Origin: Romboutsia lituseburensis DSM 797
GTDB lineage: Bacteria > Bacillota > Clostridia > Peptostreptococcales > Peptostreptococcaceae
DNA: 64,000 nucleotides
Assembly (NCBI RefSeq): GCF_900103615.1
Contig: NZ_FNGW01000002.1
Location: forward strand, 496,001 to 560,000
Direction: 5' to 3'
Shown: piece after piece, positions 1 to 7,899 of the stretch
How the letters are laid out: every line of letters starts with the position of its first letter
Position numbering within the stretch: position 1 is the first letter of the stretch
The notes under the pieces: generated by a model
Told to the model about the DNA's origin: nothing
Database searches by the model: none
What the model saw: only the letters and a program-made list of their open reading frames with translations
Made by a program: the position numbers and the translations under genes

Positions 1-339
1 ATCTTGAAATTCTAATTCACTCATATTATAAAATGTTCCATTATGTCTATAGGTATCTATTATAACTTCATGAACTCCATATATCTCGTCTGATAATTCA
101 TCTACTATAGGAAATTTATTATCTACCGATCTCGTTAGCCATCCACTGTTATCTTCAATTTTGTATCGTTCTATAGTTGCATAACTTTCATTACCTCTAC
201 AAAAAGGACAGTTTAAATCATATTCAACTTGTATTTCTTCTTCAGTTTGATTTTTAATTTTATCCATAGGCCTTTTTGATCTATTATTTGCAACTATGAC
301 TAGATCATTGTTTACTTCATCTATTCTTAATTCTTGCAT
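1..339 (-). CDS. GalT-like (DUF4931-type) nucleotidyltransferase, N-terminal part, cut by window edge
   Basis: The reading frame is open from an ATG at 339 to base 1, giving 113 residues with the C-terminus outside the window. An AGAGGTG Shine-Dalgarno lies just upstream of the ATG. The motif CPFCRGNE (C44, C47) matches the zinc-binding knuckle of galactose-1-phosphate uridylyltransferases, and the stretch NKFPIV followed by GVHEVII (H90) matches the next conserved block of that family. Members move uridylyl groups between sugar phosphates, but this divergent clostridial type (probably DUF4931) has no assigned substrate that I know of. The catalytic HxHxQ motif would lie beyond the edge, so activity cannot be judged. 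The assignment rests on motifs only. Confidence 0.7.
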   Translation of the reverse strand, partial: MQELRIDEVNNDLVIVANNRSKRPMDKIKNQTEEEIQVEYDLNCPFCRGNESYATIERYKIEDNSGWLTRSVDNKFPIVDELSDEIYGVHEVIIDTYRHNGTFYNMSELEFQD

Positions 340-724
340 AGTTAACACCTCTTGTTTATATCTTTTAAAATATACTATCTTGTATTAATATACTTTACTC
401 TTTTACTTATTATAATGTAATTCTTATCAAATATATATATTATTGTATTTATTTTATATTTATTAATAAATTTTATTATTTTTTGTCTAATTTAATAGTT
501 TTTATTATACTAATATCTTATTAGTTTGTAATGATTTTTGAGAATACTTATGTTAATATAATCTTGAATATAAAAAATATTTAGATATCCGATAAGCTTT
601 TTAATTTTCAAAATATTTTTACATTAAAACAAAAAGTATTATTGATACGTATTATATTTTAAAAACCTATAGTTTATAAAATATATATAGTCTGATTATT
701 ATTAAAAAATAGGGGGTAATTTAA
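340..724. other. 385-bp AT-rich intergenic region between divergent genes
   Basis: This spacer separates the leftward GalT-like gene from the rightward aminotransferase gene, so it should hold both promoters. It is almost pure A/T and contains many loose matches to -10 hexamers, none convincing enough to call. The only clear signals are the Shine-Dalgarno sequences at its ends, AGAGGTG on the minus strand and AGGGGG near 711 on the plus strand. I see no hairpin, repeat or additional open frame with a ribosome binding site. Confidence 0.5.
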
Positions 725-1948
725 ATGAAATATTCAGAGAGAGTAACTGCTATGCAGGCTTCTCCAATAAGAAAGTTAGTTCCTTATGCTCTTGAAGCTA
801 AATCTAGAGGAATTAAAGTTTATCATTTAAATATAGGTCAACCAGATATTAAAACTCCTAAAGGATTCTTCGACGCAGTTAAAAATTTTGATAGTACTGT
901 TTTAGAGTACGCTGTATCAAATGGTATTCCAGAACTAATATCAGCACTTCAAGACTATTATGCTACTTATGACATGCACTATGAAAAAGATGAACTTCTT
1001 ATAACTAATGGTGGTAGCGAAGCTTTATTATTTACTATGATGGCAACTTGTGACCCAGGGGACAACTTGTTAGTTCCTGAACCATTCTATACTAACTACA
1101 ATGGTTTTGGTCAATGTGTAAATGTAAGTGTAAATCCAATAACAACTAAAGCAGAAGACGGATTCCATTTGCCAAGTAAAGAAAAAATTTGTTCTAAAAT
1201 CAACTCTAAGACTAAAGGAATCTTATTATCTAATCCAGGTAACCCAACAGGCGCAGTTTATACAAAGGACGAAATAAATATGATAGCTGAAATTGCTATA
1301 GAAAACAATCTATGGATAATAGCTGATGAAGTTTATAGAGAATTTGTATATGATGGATTAGATTATACAAGTTTTGGTAATGTTAAGGAAGTTGAAGATA
1401 GAGTTGTCATAATAGATAGTGTATCTAAAAGATATAGTGCCTGTGGAGCTAGAATAGGATCTATTGCATCAAAAAATAAAGAACTTATAGCAGAAATTCT
1501 TAAATTGTGCCAAGGAAGACTTTGTGTTGCAACATTAGAACAATTAGGTTCTGTTGAATTATACAAAACGCCTGCATCTTATTTTAAAGAAGTTAATGAA
1601 GAGTATAAACATAGAAGAGATGTTTTATATAATGAATTGATGAAAGTTGATGGGGTTGTTTGTGAAAAACCAACTGGAGCATTTTATATAGTTGCAAAAT
1701 TGCCTGTAGATAATGCAGAAGACTTTGTAATTTGGATGCTAAGAGAATTTAACAAAGATGGTGAAACAGTTATGGTCTGTCCTGCTGAAGGTTTCTATGC
1801 TACAGAAGGTCTTGGACGTGATGAAGTTAGACTTGCTTACATCCTAAATGAATCAGACTTGCATAAAGCAGCTACAATACTAAAAGAAGGTCTTGAAAAA
1901 TACGTTGAATTAAATAAAAATATTCAAAAATCTACTGTTGAAGCTTAA
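725..1948 (+). CDS. Class I/II pyridoxal-phosphate aminotransferase (AspC-like)
   Basis: This 407-residue fold-type I aminotransferase has the full family signature: NPGNPTG around 170-176, D201 in ADEVYREF for the pyridine nitrogen, and the Schiff-base lysine K235 in DSVSKRYSACGARIG. The C-terminal VRLAYI segment carries the carboxylate-binding arginine. Length is normal. The start is an ATG preceded by AGGGGG. Enzymes of this type transfer amino groups between amino acids such as aspartate, alanine or aromatic residues and 2-oxoglutarate in the cytoplasm. The exact substrate cannot be read from the sequence. The gene stands alone, closed by a bidirectional terminator shared with the convergent marR-type gene. 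Confidence 0.88.
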   Translation: MKYSERVTAMQASPIRKLVPYALEAKSRGIKVYHLNIGQPDIKTPKGFFDAVKNFDSTVLEYAVSNGIPELISALQDYYATYDMHYEKDELLITNGGSEALLFTMMATCDPGDNLLVPEPFYTNYNGFGQCVNVSVNPITTKAEDGFHLPSKEKICSKINSKTKGILLSNPGNPTGAVYTKDEINMIAEIAIENNLWIIADEVYREFVYDGLDYTSFGNVKEVEDRVVIIDSVSKRYSACGARIGSIASKNKELIAEILKLCQGRLCVATLEQLGSVELYKTPASYFKEVNEEYKHRRDVLYNELMKVDGVVCEKPTGAFYIVAKLPVDNAEDFVIWMLREFNKDGETVMVCPAEGFYATEGLGRDEVRLAYILNESDLHKAATILKEGLEKYVELNKNIQKSTVEA

Positions 1949-1965
1949 ATTTATATCTAAATATA

Positions 1966-1996
1966 AAAAAGCAACCTTAAAATAAGGTTGCTTTTT
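1966..1996. terminator. Bidirectional intrinsic terminator
   Basis: A perfect 14-bp stem (1966-1979 with 1983-1996, loop of three A) has A5 on one side and T5 on the other. It sits between the convergent aminotransferase and MarR genes and can stop transcription from both. The MarR stop codon overlaps its edge. Confidence 0.9.
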
Positions 1997-2447
1997 AATT
2001 AAACTCTTCTTTATTTAATATATACTGTAATGTACTTATCGCTTCCATATACCTTTTTTGGTCTTCTTCATTCAATTTAAAAAGCTTTTCCTCTAATCTA
2101 TCGCTAAGTTTCCCCATAAAGTCAGAAGCAAGAATTGTTCCTTTTTCAGTTATACTTATTAAGTACTTTCTCCTATCCGATAAATCTTTTGTTCTAATAA
2201 CGTATCCCTTTTTAGTAAGATCATCCACCATGCTAGTTAAACTACCCTTTTCTATGTTTAACTTTGCACATAAATCAGTCATACTTATTGCACCATAATT
2301 TCTTATAAACATTAATGCTCTTAATTGAGTTTTATTAACATCATAAGTAGCTGCATATTGCTTTAAATATTCTAGATATAGACTTGAATATATTTTCGGA
2401 AATGTCTTAGATAAAAATCCTATCGTATCAGACACTATACACTTCAT
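1995..2447 (-). CDS. MarR-family transcriptional regulator
   Basis: The 150-residue protein is a typical MarR winged-helix dimer. The segment ISMTDLCAKLNIEKGSL (about 54-70) forms the helix-turn-helix, and the following VDDLTKKGYVIRTKDLSDRRK is the recognition helix plus beta wing with the conserved DxRxxxxxLT-like pattern. Flanking helices serve dimerisation. The ATG is preceded by GGGGTG. Such proteins repress or activate nearby transport or stress genes and release DNA on binding small aromatic or fatty ligands. No palindromic operator is obvious in the 250 bp upstream, so the target is unknown. The neighbouring permease gene at 2698-4215 lies upstream on the same strand, separated by its own terminator. 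Confidence 0.88.
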   Translation of the reverse strand: MKCIVSDTIGFLSKTFPKIYSSLYLEYLKQYAATYDVNKTQLRALMFIRNYGAISMTDLCAKLNIEKGSLTSMVDDLTKKGYVIRTKDLSDRRKYLISITEKGTILASDFMGKLSDRLEEKLFKLNEEDQKRYMEAISTLQYILNKEEFN

Positions 2448-2644
2448 TTTATCACCCCAGATGTTTATTTTTATTTATTATTAGTTTACATTAAAACGAT
2501 TATTAGTACAATACTTTTAATAATAAAACTTTAAATTTGATTATTTTTTGTCTATATTTAAAGTAAATTTTTACCTTTTTTATTTTTTTAATTAAATTAA
2601 AATCTTTTTAAAGTATTTTTTAACTTTTATTTAACAAACTACAA

Positions 2645-2687
2645 AAAATAAGATTCAAAAATAATTATTATTTTTGAATCTTATTTT
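2645..2687 (-). terminator. Intrinsic terminator of the permease gene
   Basis: A perfect 19-bp stem (2645-2663 with 2669-2687, loop ATTAT) lies 11 bases past the permease stop codon. On the minus strand it is followed by a T-rich run. Confidence 0.88.
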
Positions 2688-2697
2688 ATTATTTTAG

Positions 2698-4215
2698 CTA
2701 TTTTTTATTTTTATTATATTTATTTTCATATACTGTATATAATATAAATGCAATTATTCCAAATACTAAAGGACCTAATATCATCATTACGGTTTTAAAA
2801 ATTGACCCTCCCATAGCTGGTTCTATTATTGTAAATACATTTGCAAATCCTACAAATACTGTAACAACTATAGCTGATGTTAAGGCTGCACCATATGATT
2901 TATAGACCATAAATGGTTTATCTACTTTTCCTTCTAATTGTTTTTTCTTAAATAAAGGAAACGCAGATGATAAGAACATATATGGTAAAGTCATAGCAAC
3001 ATTAGTCATAAGTACTAGTATGCTGAAAAATTCTGCTGCTGCTCCTCCACCAAAGGAGATAGCAAGTATCATAGCGATAACTATTATTGCTTGTACTTTC
3101 ATTGCAAATAAAGGCATTCCATCTGTTATTTCTCCAAGTTTACCTGGCCAAACTTCCTTTGGAGAACCTTGTATTAATGTTTTCAGCGGAGAATATGCTA
3201 ACGTAAAGAATGCTCCAGTTAAAGCAAGGAACATTGATAACCCAACAAATCTAGCAAACCAAGCTCCCATTGTTATGGATACAGCTTGAGATAAATTTAA
3301 AGATTGTCCTATTTGATAGCCTAGATTTTGTATAACGACATATGCAACATTACCCATGTGTACATTTTCTGAAGCTAAAACTTGATTCCAGTTTGTAAAC
3401 ATACCACAAGCAAATATGCCTACTGCATATCCAACTGATATTACTATAGCTGCTATAGTAAGACCTTTTGGAAATGTTGTTTCTGCATTTTCAGTTTGGT
3501 CAACTAATCCACCTAAAACTTCCAGTCCACCAAATGCAAATATAGCAAATACTAAGAATGAAAGTACTGTTAATGATGTCTGGTATGCTGGATTAGGTGA
3601 TTTAGTAAATGATTTAGCAACATCTACAATTGGTTCCGCAAACTGTCCACCATTTGATATAAGTACAAATATACCACCTATAAGTAATACAAAATTTAGT
3701 GCTAATATTGCAGTCCCACCAACTGATGTTATTTTAGTTATTTTTTCTACACCTTTACTAGCTATAAATGTAACTAATAATATCCATAAAGCACCTAATA
3801 TTCCTAATGTTTGAGTTGATCCTAATCCTAATAATGACCATGTTGCTGTTCTATCTTCTCCAAATATAAAATTAGAAAGTGGTATCCATATAGAGGATGC
3901 AACATTTACCATCCATATTATATAAGATGCATACCACATGAATGTTCCTACAAAGGCAAATTTACCTCCAACAGATTTTTCCATCCATGAATACATACCA
4001 CCTGTTTCATTTCTATATGCTGCTCCATATTCTGCCATCATAAATGCATATGGAATAAAAAATACAAGTGCACTTAATATATACCAAGGAATCGCTGCGT
4101 ATCCCATTAAATAAAATCCTCTTGGCATATTAGCAAATCCAAATACCGAAGTAAATATCATCAGTATTAATGGCACTAATGTTAATTTTTTAGCTGTATT
4201 TGTGTTTCCTGCCAT
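2698..4215 (-). CDS. yjeM: APC-family amino-acid antiporter, YjeM type
   Basis: This 505-residue membrane protein has about 12 hydrophobic segments and resembles E. coli YjeM, of the glutamate/GABA antiporter branch of the APC superfamily. Matching stretches include LILMIFTSVFGFANMPRGFY (residues 16-35), YLMGYAAIPWYI, MMAEYGAAYRNETGGMYSWM and LSFLVFAIFAFGGLEVLGGL. The first of these covers the unwound TM1 substrate site of the APC fold. The ATG start has a strong AAGGAGG. Function is presumably exchange of an amino acid or amine across the cytoplasmic membrane, but the substrate of YjeM itself is not established. It follows purB on the same strand but is separated from it by a terminator. Confidence 0.85.
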   Translation of the reverse strand: MAGNTNTAKKLTLVPLILMIFTSVFGFANMPRGFYLMGYAAIPWYILSALVFFIPYAFMMAEYGAAYRNETGGMYSWMEKSVGGKFAFVGTFMWYASYIIWMVNVASSIWIPLSNFIFGEDRTATWSLLGLGSTQTLGILGALWILLVTFIASKGVEKITKITSVGGTAILALNFVLLIGGIFVLISNGGQFAEPIVDVAKSFTKSPNPAYQTSLTVLSFLVFAIFAFGGLEVLGGLVDQTENAETTFPKGLTIAAIVISVGYAVGIFACGMFTNWNQVLASENVHMGNVAYVVIQNLGYQIGQSLNLSQAVSITMGAWFARFVGLSMFLALTGAFFTLAYSPLKTLIQGSPKEVWPGKLGEITDGMPLFAMKVQAIIVIAMILAISFGGGAAAEFFSILVLMTNVAMTLPYMFLSSAFPLFKKKQLEGKVDKPFMVYKSYGAALTSAIVVTVFVGFANVFTIIEPAMGGSIFKTVMMILGPLVFGIIAFILYTVYENKYNKNKK

Positions 4216-4260
4216 GCTAATTCCTCCTTATTTAAATATATTATTACTTTTTGCAATAAG

Positions 4261-4290
4261 AAGGAATTTAACCATGGTTATAAATTCCTT
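4261..4290. promoter_or_regulatory. Inverted repeat in the permease upstream region
   Basis: Perfect 10-bp arms AAGGAATTTA and TAAATTCCTT flank ACCATGGTTA, itself partly palindromic. The element lies between the purB terminator and the permease Shine-Dalgarno, 46-75 bases before the ATG. It lacks a T-run, so it is more likely an operator or leader hairpin than a terminator. Confidence 0.4.
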
Positions 4291-4324
4291 ATCTGTAAAA
4301 ACTTTAGATCTTTATTTAAATATA

Positions 4325-4357
4325 AAAAAAGCACCTTATTTAATAAGGTACTTTTTT
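4325..4357 (-). terminator. Intrinsic terminator of purB
   Basis: Sixteen-base arms 4325-4340 and 4342-4357 pair fully when read on the minus strand, where the one non-Watson-Crick position is a G-U. On the plus strand the same position is a C-A mismatch. The structure is therefore tuned for the purB transcript. Confidence 0.85.
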
Positions 4358-4362
4358 ATATT

Positions 4363-5802
4363 TTATACATGTAAATCTATTTTTAATCCGATGTTTTCTT
4401 TAAACTCACTTATAGCTGGCTCTAAAGTTTCTTCAACAAATTCTACAACTTGTTCAGGAGCTCTACCTACGAAGTTTTTAGGATCCATTATAGATAATAT
4501 TTCTTCTTTGCTCATTTTAAATGAATCATCTTTTATTATAAGATCTATTAGATTATTCTCTTTTCCTTCATGCTTAACTCTATAAGCAGCTTTCATAGAA
4601 TATTCTCTTATTATCTCATGTAAATCTTGTCTATCTCCGCCTCTTTTTACAGCTTCCATAAGTATAGTCTCTGTAGCCATAAAAGGAAGCTCTTCATTTA
4701 TATGTTTATTTATCATATTTTCATATACAACTAATCCATCAGTTACATTTAATCCTATTTCTATTATAGCATCTGCTGCCATAAATGCTTGAGGTATAGA
4801 TAATCTTTTATTTGCAGAGTCATCTAAGCTTCTTTCTAACCATTGAGTAGCTTGAACTAGTGCTGGACTTAATGATTCAGCTATTATATATTTTGATAAT
4901 GAAGATATTCTTTCACTTCTCATTGGATTTCTCTTGTATGCCATAGCTGATGAACCTATTTGATTTTTTTCAAAAGGTTCTTCTATTTCCTTTAAACTTT
5001 GTAAAAGTCTTATATCATTAGTCATTTTATGCATACTTTGTGCTATTCCTGATAATACACTTATTACTTGAGCATCTAATTTTCTAGTATATGTTTGTCC
5101 ACTTACCGCATAAGAAGATTTGTATCCCATTTTTGAACAAACTAACTTATCTAATTCTTTTACTTTTTCATGGTTCCCTTCAAATAAACTTAAGAAACTA
5201 GCTTGAGTTCCAGTTGTACCTTTAACTCCTCTTAATTTCATATTGTCTATTCTATAATTTATATCTTCTAAATCAAGTATTAAGTCTTGAGCCCATAAAG
5301 TTGCTCTTTTCCCTACTGTAGTAAGCTGAGCAGCTTGGAAATGTGTAAATCCAAGTGTAGGCATATCTTTATACTTTAAAGCAAATTCTTTTAAATTATT
5401 TATTAAATTAACTAATTTTATTCTTATAAGTTTTAAAGCCTCATTCATTTGGATTACATCTGTGTTATCACCAACATAAGCTGATGTTGCACCTAAATGT
5501 ATTATTCCTTTTGCTTTATCACATTGTAGACCATAAGCTTTTACATGACTCATTACATCATGTCTTACTTCTTTTTCTATTTTTCTAGCTTCATCGAAGT
5601 TTATATTTTCTATATTAGCTCTTAATTCTTCTATTTGTTCATCACTTATATTTATACCTAATTCTTTTTCGCCTTCAGCTAAAGCTACCCATAATTTTCT
5701 CCATGTTGAGAATTTAAATTGAGGAGAGAATATATAGCTCATATCTTTGCTGCAATATCTATCCGTTAAAGGATTTGTGTATGTAGTATATTTATTATCC
5801 AT
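4363..5802 (-). CDS. purB: Adenylosuccinate lyase
   Basis: The protein (479 residues from the chosen start) belongs to the fumarase/aspartase superfamily and carries the signature GSSAMAYKRNPMRSERI at about residue 282, including the mobile catalytic serine loop. An earlier block, TSAYVGDNTD, is also typical. PurB cleaves SAICAR and adenylosuccinate, releasing fumarate in two steps of purine synthesis. A GTG lies 12 bases further upstream in frame, but it overlaps the Shine-Dalgarno AAGGAAGG; the ATG at 5802 is correctly spaced from it and gives MDNKYTTY. A promoter with a PurR-like box precedes the gene. It is not clustered with other pur genes here. Confidence 0.95.
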   Translation of the reverse strand: MDNKYTTYTNPLTDRYCSKDMSYIFSPQFKFSTWRKLWVALAEGEKELGINISDEQIEELRANIENINFDEARKIEKEVRHDVMSHVKAYGLQCDKAKGIIHLGATSAYVGDNTDVIQMNEALKLIRIKLVNLINNLKEFALKYKDMPTLGFTHFQAAQLTTVGKRATLWAQDLILDLEDINYRIDNMKLRGVKGTTGTQASFLSLFEGNHEKVKELDKLVCSKMGYKSSYAVSGQTYTRKLDAQVISVLSGIAQSMHKMTNDIRLLQSLKEIEEPFEKNQIGSSAMAYKRNPMRSERISSLSKYIIAESLSPALVQATQWLERSLDDSANKRLSIPQAFMAADAIIEIGLNVTDGLVVYENMINKHINEELPFMATETILMEAVKRGGDRQDLHEIIREYSMKAAYRVKHEGKENNLIDLIIKDDSFKMSKEEILSIMDPKNFVGRAPEQVVEFVEETLEPAISEFKENIGLKIDLHV

Positions 5803-5839
5803 AATTGTTTGCACCTTCCTTGTGTCTTGTTATATGATA

Positions 5840-5868
5840 ATTATATAAAATTTTACGAACTATAACAA
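5840..5868 (-). promoter_or_regulatory. purB promoter with PurR-like box in the spacer
   Basis: On the minus strand TTGTTA, 17 bases, then TATAAT form a good sigma-A promoter 38 bases before the purB ATG. The spacer contains, on the plus strand, ACGAACTAT (5855-5863), one base from the CCGAACWWT core of Bacillus PurR boxes. Nine-base inverted arms (5826-5834 and 5861-5869) flank the promoter. Purine control is inferred. Confidence 0.6.
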
Positions 5869-5893
5869 GTTTTTTTTAAGTTACGTTCACAAT

Positions 5894-6802
5894 CTACTTT
5901 TTGTTTATACTAATATTATCTTTATTAATCATATAATCTATACTTTCACTATCAACAAAATTTAAAACATATTTATATCTAATAGCGTAATATTTGTCAC
6001 TCCATCCTAATTGCTTTTTTATATCAATTTCATCAGCACCTAATCTTAAAGAAATAGCCGCAAAAGAATGCCTAAAATCCTTAGCTGAATATTGAGATAG
6101 TCCTGCAATATCTAAAGCCTTTTTTACTATAAGTCTTACATTTCTATCAGTTATAGAATTACTTTTTTGAGTTGTAAAAACAAACTCTTCTGTAGGAATT
6201 ATAACTTCTGATAATCCAGAGTAATTTCTGTAATCTTCTAATAATTTAAAACAATATGGATGTAATTTTACTATTCTTTCTTTTCTGTTTTTGCCTAATT
6301 TACAGTAATAATTGTTTTTGTCATCTACTATAAGGTCTTTCCATTTCAAATTAACAAGTTCATTTAGTAAACATCCCGTTGTTACCAAAAAAACTATAAT
6401 TGCCCTATCCCTTATGTTTAACTTATATAAAGACTCTATAAGTTGATTTATTTCTTGAATACTAAGTACATCATCTTTAGTTTTTATTCTTGTCACTTCT
6501 GGTTTTTCTACATATCTAAATGGATTAATTTCTATGTATTCTTCTTTTTTTAAATAATTATAAAAACTATGTAAATAACTATAGATTTTTTCTGATGTAG
6601 ATTTTGCATAATTATCTTTTATATATTCCATAAACTTAGTACAGTCTTCTTTATCTGCATATAATAAATCTTTGTCCTCTATATATTCCTTGAAAGCAAT
6701 AACTTTTGATAAATAGTCATGTTTTGTTGCTGGGTTAAGCTTTTTTGAAAAAGCTTTAAAAACTTCATATTCATATTCATCTAATCCGATTGTTTTATTC
6801 AT
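5894..6802 (-). CDS. Tyrosine recombinase/integrase-like protein with altered active site
   Basis: The 302-residue protein has an N-terminal SAM-like core-binding domain (about 10-95) and a C-terminal catalytic domain. Box II shows KDFRHSFA (R244), followed by LGW (W267) and the nucleophile Y276, correctly spaced at +9 from W267. Box I reads TTGCLLNEL: the catalytic arginine of the usual TGxRxxE is L145. The first histidine of HxxR is K241, which occurs in some relatives. The beta-hairpin lysine region KNRKERIVKL is kept. Without Arg-I, strand exchange is doubtful, so it may bind DNA only. The ATG has an AAAGGA upstream. No attachment-site repeats or phage genes were seen nearby, so this is not an evident mobile element. 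Confidence 0.8.
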   Translation of the reverse strand: MNKTIGLDEYEYEVFKAFSKKLNPATKHDYLSKVIAFKEYIEDKDLLYADKEDCTKFMEYIKDNYAKSTSEKIYSYLHSFYNYLKKEEYIEINPFRYVEKPEVTRIKTKDDVLSIQEINQLIESLYKLNIRDRAIIVFLVTTGCLLNELVNLKWKDLIVDDKNNYYCKLGKNRKERIVKLHPYCFKLLEDYRNYSGLSEVIIPTEEFVFTTQKSNSITDRNVRLIVKKALDIAGLSQYSAKDFRHSFAAISLRLGADEIDIKKQLGWSDKYYAIRYKYVLNFVDSESIDYMINKDNISINKK

Positions 6803-6875
6803 ATTAATTCCTTTCTTATATTTTTTTATTTTTATTTACTCTAATAAGATTATTTAACATTTAACTTAGTCTTAG

Positions 6876-6905
6876 TTGACATCTAAATAAGATTCTTGTT
6901 ATACT
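6876..6905 (+). promoter_or_regulatory. Promoter of uppP
   Basis: TTGACA (6876-6881), 18-bp spacer, TATACT (6900-6905). Near-consensus sigma-A promoter about 50 bases upstream of the uppP start. A second TTGACG at 6911-6916 has no well-spaced -10. Confidence 0.7.
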
Positions 6906-6956
6906 CTAAGTTGACGTTTATTACGTCTATTATGATTTGTATTGGAGGTAATTATT

Positions 6957-7769
6957 TTGATCGAAATTTTTAAAGCCATTATTCTAGGTATCGTTCAAGG
7001 TATAACTGAATGGCTACCTGTAAGTAGTACTGGCCATATGATATTAGTTGATGAATTTTTAAAACTAAATTTAAGTGCTCAATTTGTTAGTACTTTCTTA
7101 GTTGTAATTCAGTTTGGTTCTATACTTGCTGTTCTTACAATATTCTTTAAAAAGCTAAATCCATTTGATGGATCTAAAACTAGCTTTCAAAGAAGAGAAA
7201 CTATAGATTTATGGATGAAAGTTGTAGTTGCTGTAATACCATCTGCTATACTTGGTTTCTTATATGATGATGCAATTGAGGCAGCATTCTTTAACCCTAC
7301 AACTGTAGCAATAGCACTTATTGTTTACGGTATAATAATGATAGCTATCGAAAACAGAAATAAAAGACCTAAAATTAATGATTTTTCTCAAGTTACATAT
7401 AAATTAGCTATAGGAATAGGATTATTCCAATGTTTAGCATTAATTCCTGGTACTTCTAGATCTGGATCTACTATAATAGGTGCATTATTACTTGGAGCAT
7501 CTAGATATGTAGCTGCAGAGTTTTCATTCTTTTTAGCTATACCAACTATGCTTGGAGCTAGTGGATTAAAACTTGCCAAAGCAGGTTTTGCATTTAGTGG
7601 TTTAGAATGGGCTGTATTAGCTACTGGTTCGATCGTTGCTTTTATAGTTTCAGTATTCGTTATAAAACTTTTAATGGATTATATTAAAAAACATGACTTT
7701 AAAGTATTTGGATATTATAGAATAATATTAGGTATAATAGTTCTAGCTTACTTCTACCTTTTAAAATAA
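6957..7769 (+). CDS. uppP: Undecaprenyl-diphosphatase
   Basis: This is a BacA-type integral membrane phosphatase of about 270 residues. It removes a phosphate from C55 undecaprenyl diphosphate, recycling the lipid carrier for peptidoglycan synthesis; extra copies confer bacitracin resistance in this family. Both signature motifs are intact: GITEWLPVSSTGHMIL near the N-terminus and PGTSRSGSTI in the middle, the latter with the catalytic arginine and serine. The frame extends to a TTG at 6942, but that codon abuts the Shine-Dalgarno GGAGGT (6944-6949), so the TTG at 6957, seven bases downstream of it, is taken as the start (IEIFKAIILGIVQG). The gene is monocistronic. Confidence 0.93.
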   Translation: MIEIFKAIILGIVQGITEWLPVSSTGHMILVDEFLKLNLSAQFVSTFLVVIQFGSILAVLTIFFKKLNPFDGSKTSFQRRETIDLWMKVVVAVIPSAILGFLYDDAIEAAFFNPTTVAIALIVYGIIMIAIENRNKRPKINDFSQVTYKLAIGIGLFQCLALIPGTSRSGSTIIGALLLGASRYVAAEFSFFLAIPTMLGASGLKLAKAGFAFSGLEWAVLATGSIVAFIVSVFVIKLLMDYIKKHDFKVFGYYRIILGIIVLAYFYLLK

Positions 7770-7802
7770 TTCCAATTTCTTAAATATTAAATAATAGATA
7801 TC

Positions 7803-7852
7803 AAAAGGAGTGTTTCTACTAATTTTTATAATTATAGATACACTCCCTTTTT
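7803..7852. terminator. Terminator between uppP and the helicase gene
   Basis: AAAAGGAGTGT near 7803-7813 pairs with ACACTCCCTTTT near 7840-7851 (one bulged base), followed by T-rich sequence. It ends uppP and, because the other flank is A-rich, may also serve the convergent helicase gene. Confidence 0.75.
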
Positions 7853-7899
7853 ATGTCTTTTAATATGTTTTATATCAGGGAAATATTTTTTTAAAATAT

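Noticed and set aside
2975-3814. Plus-strand open frames inside the YjeM-type permease gene
   Set aside because: They lack Shine-Dalgarno sequences and mirror the hydrophobic codons of the minus-strand gene, so they are antisense shadows. The same holds for similar frames opposite rny, ftsK, pnp, infB and polC.
5814-5814. GTG as start of purB
   Set aside because: It overlaps the Shine-Dalgarno sequence. The ATG at 5802 is at the correct distance. The same reasoning moved the starts of uppP, recA, pgsA, ftsK, tepA, mlpA, ribF, truB, the MATE gene, the ABC ATPase and the first URO-D gene.
5894-7769. Integrated prophage or genomic island marked by the tyrosine recombinase
   Set aside because: No phage genes, direct repeats, tRNA or base-composition change adjoin it; the neighbours are purB and uppP, both housekeeping genes.
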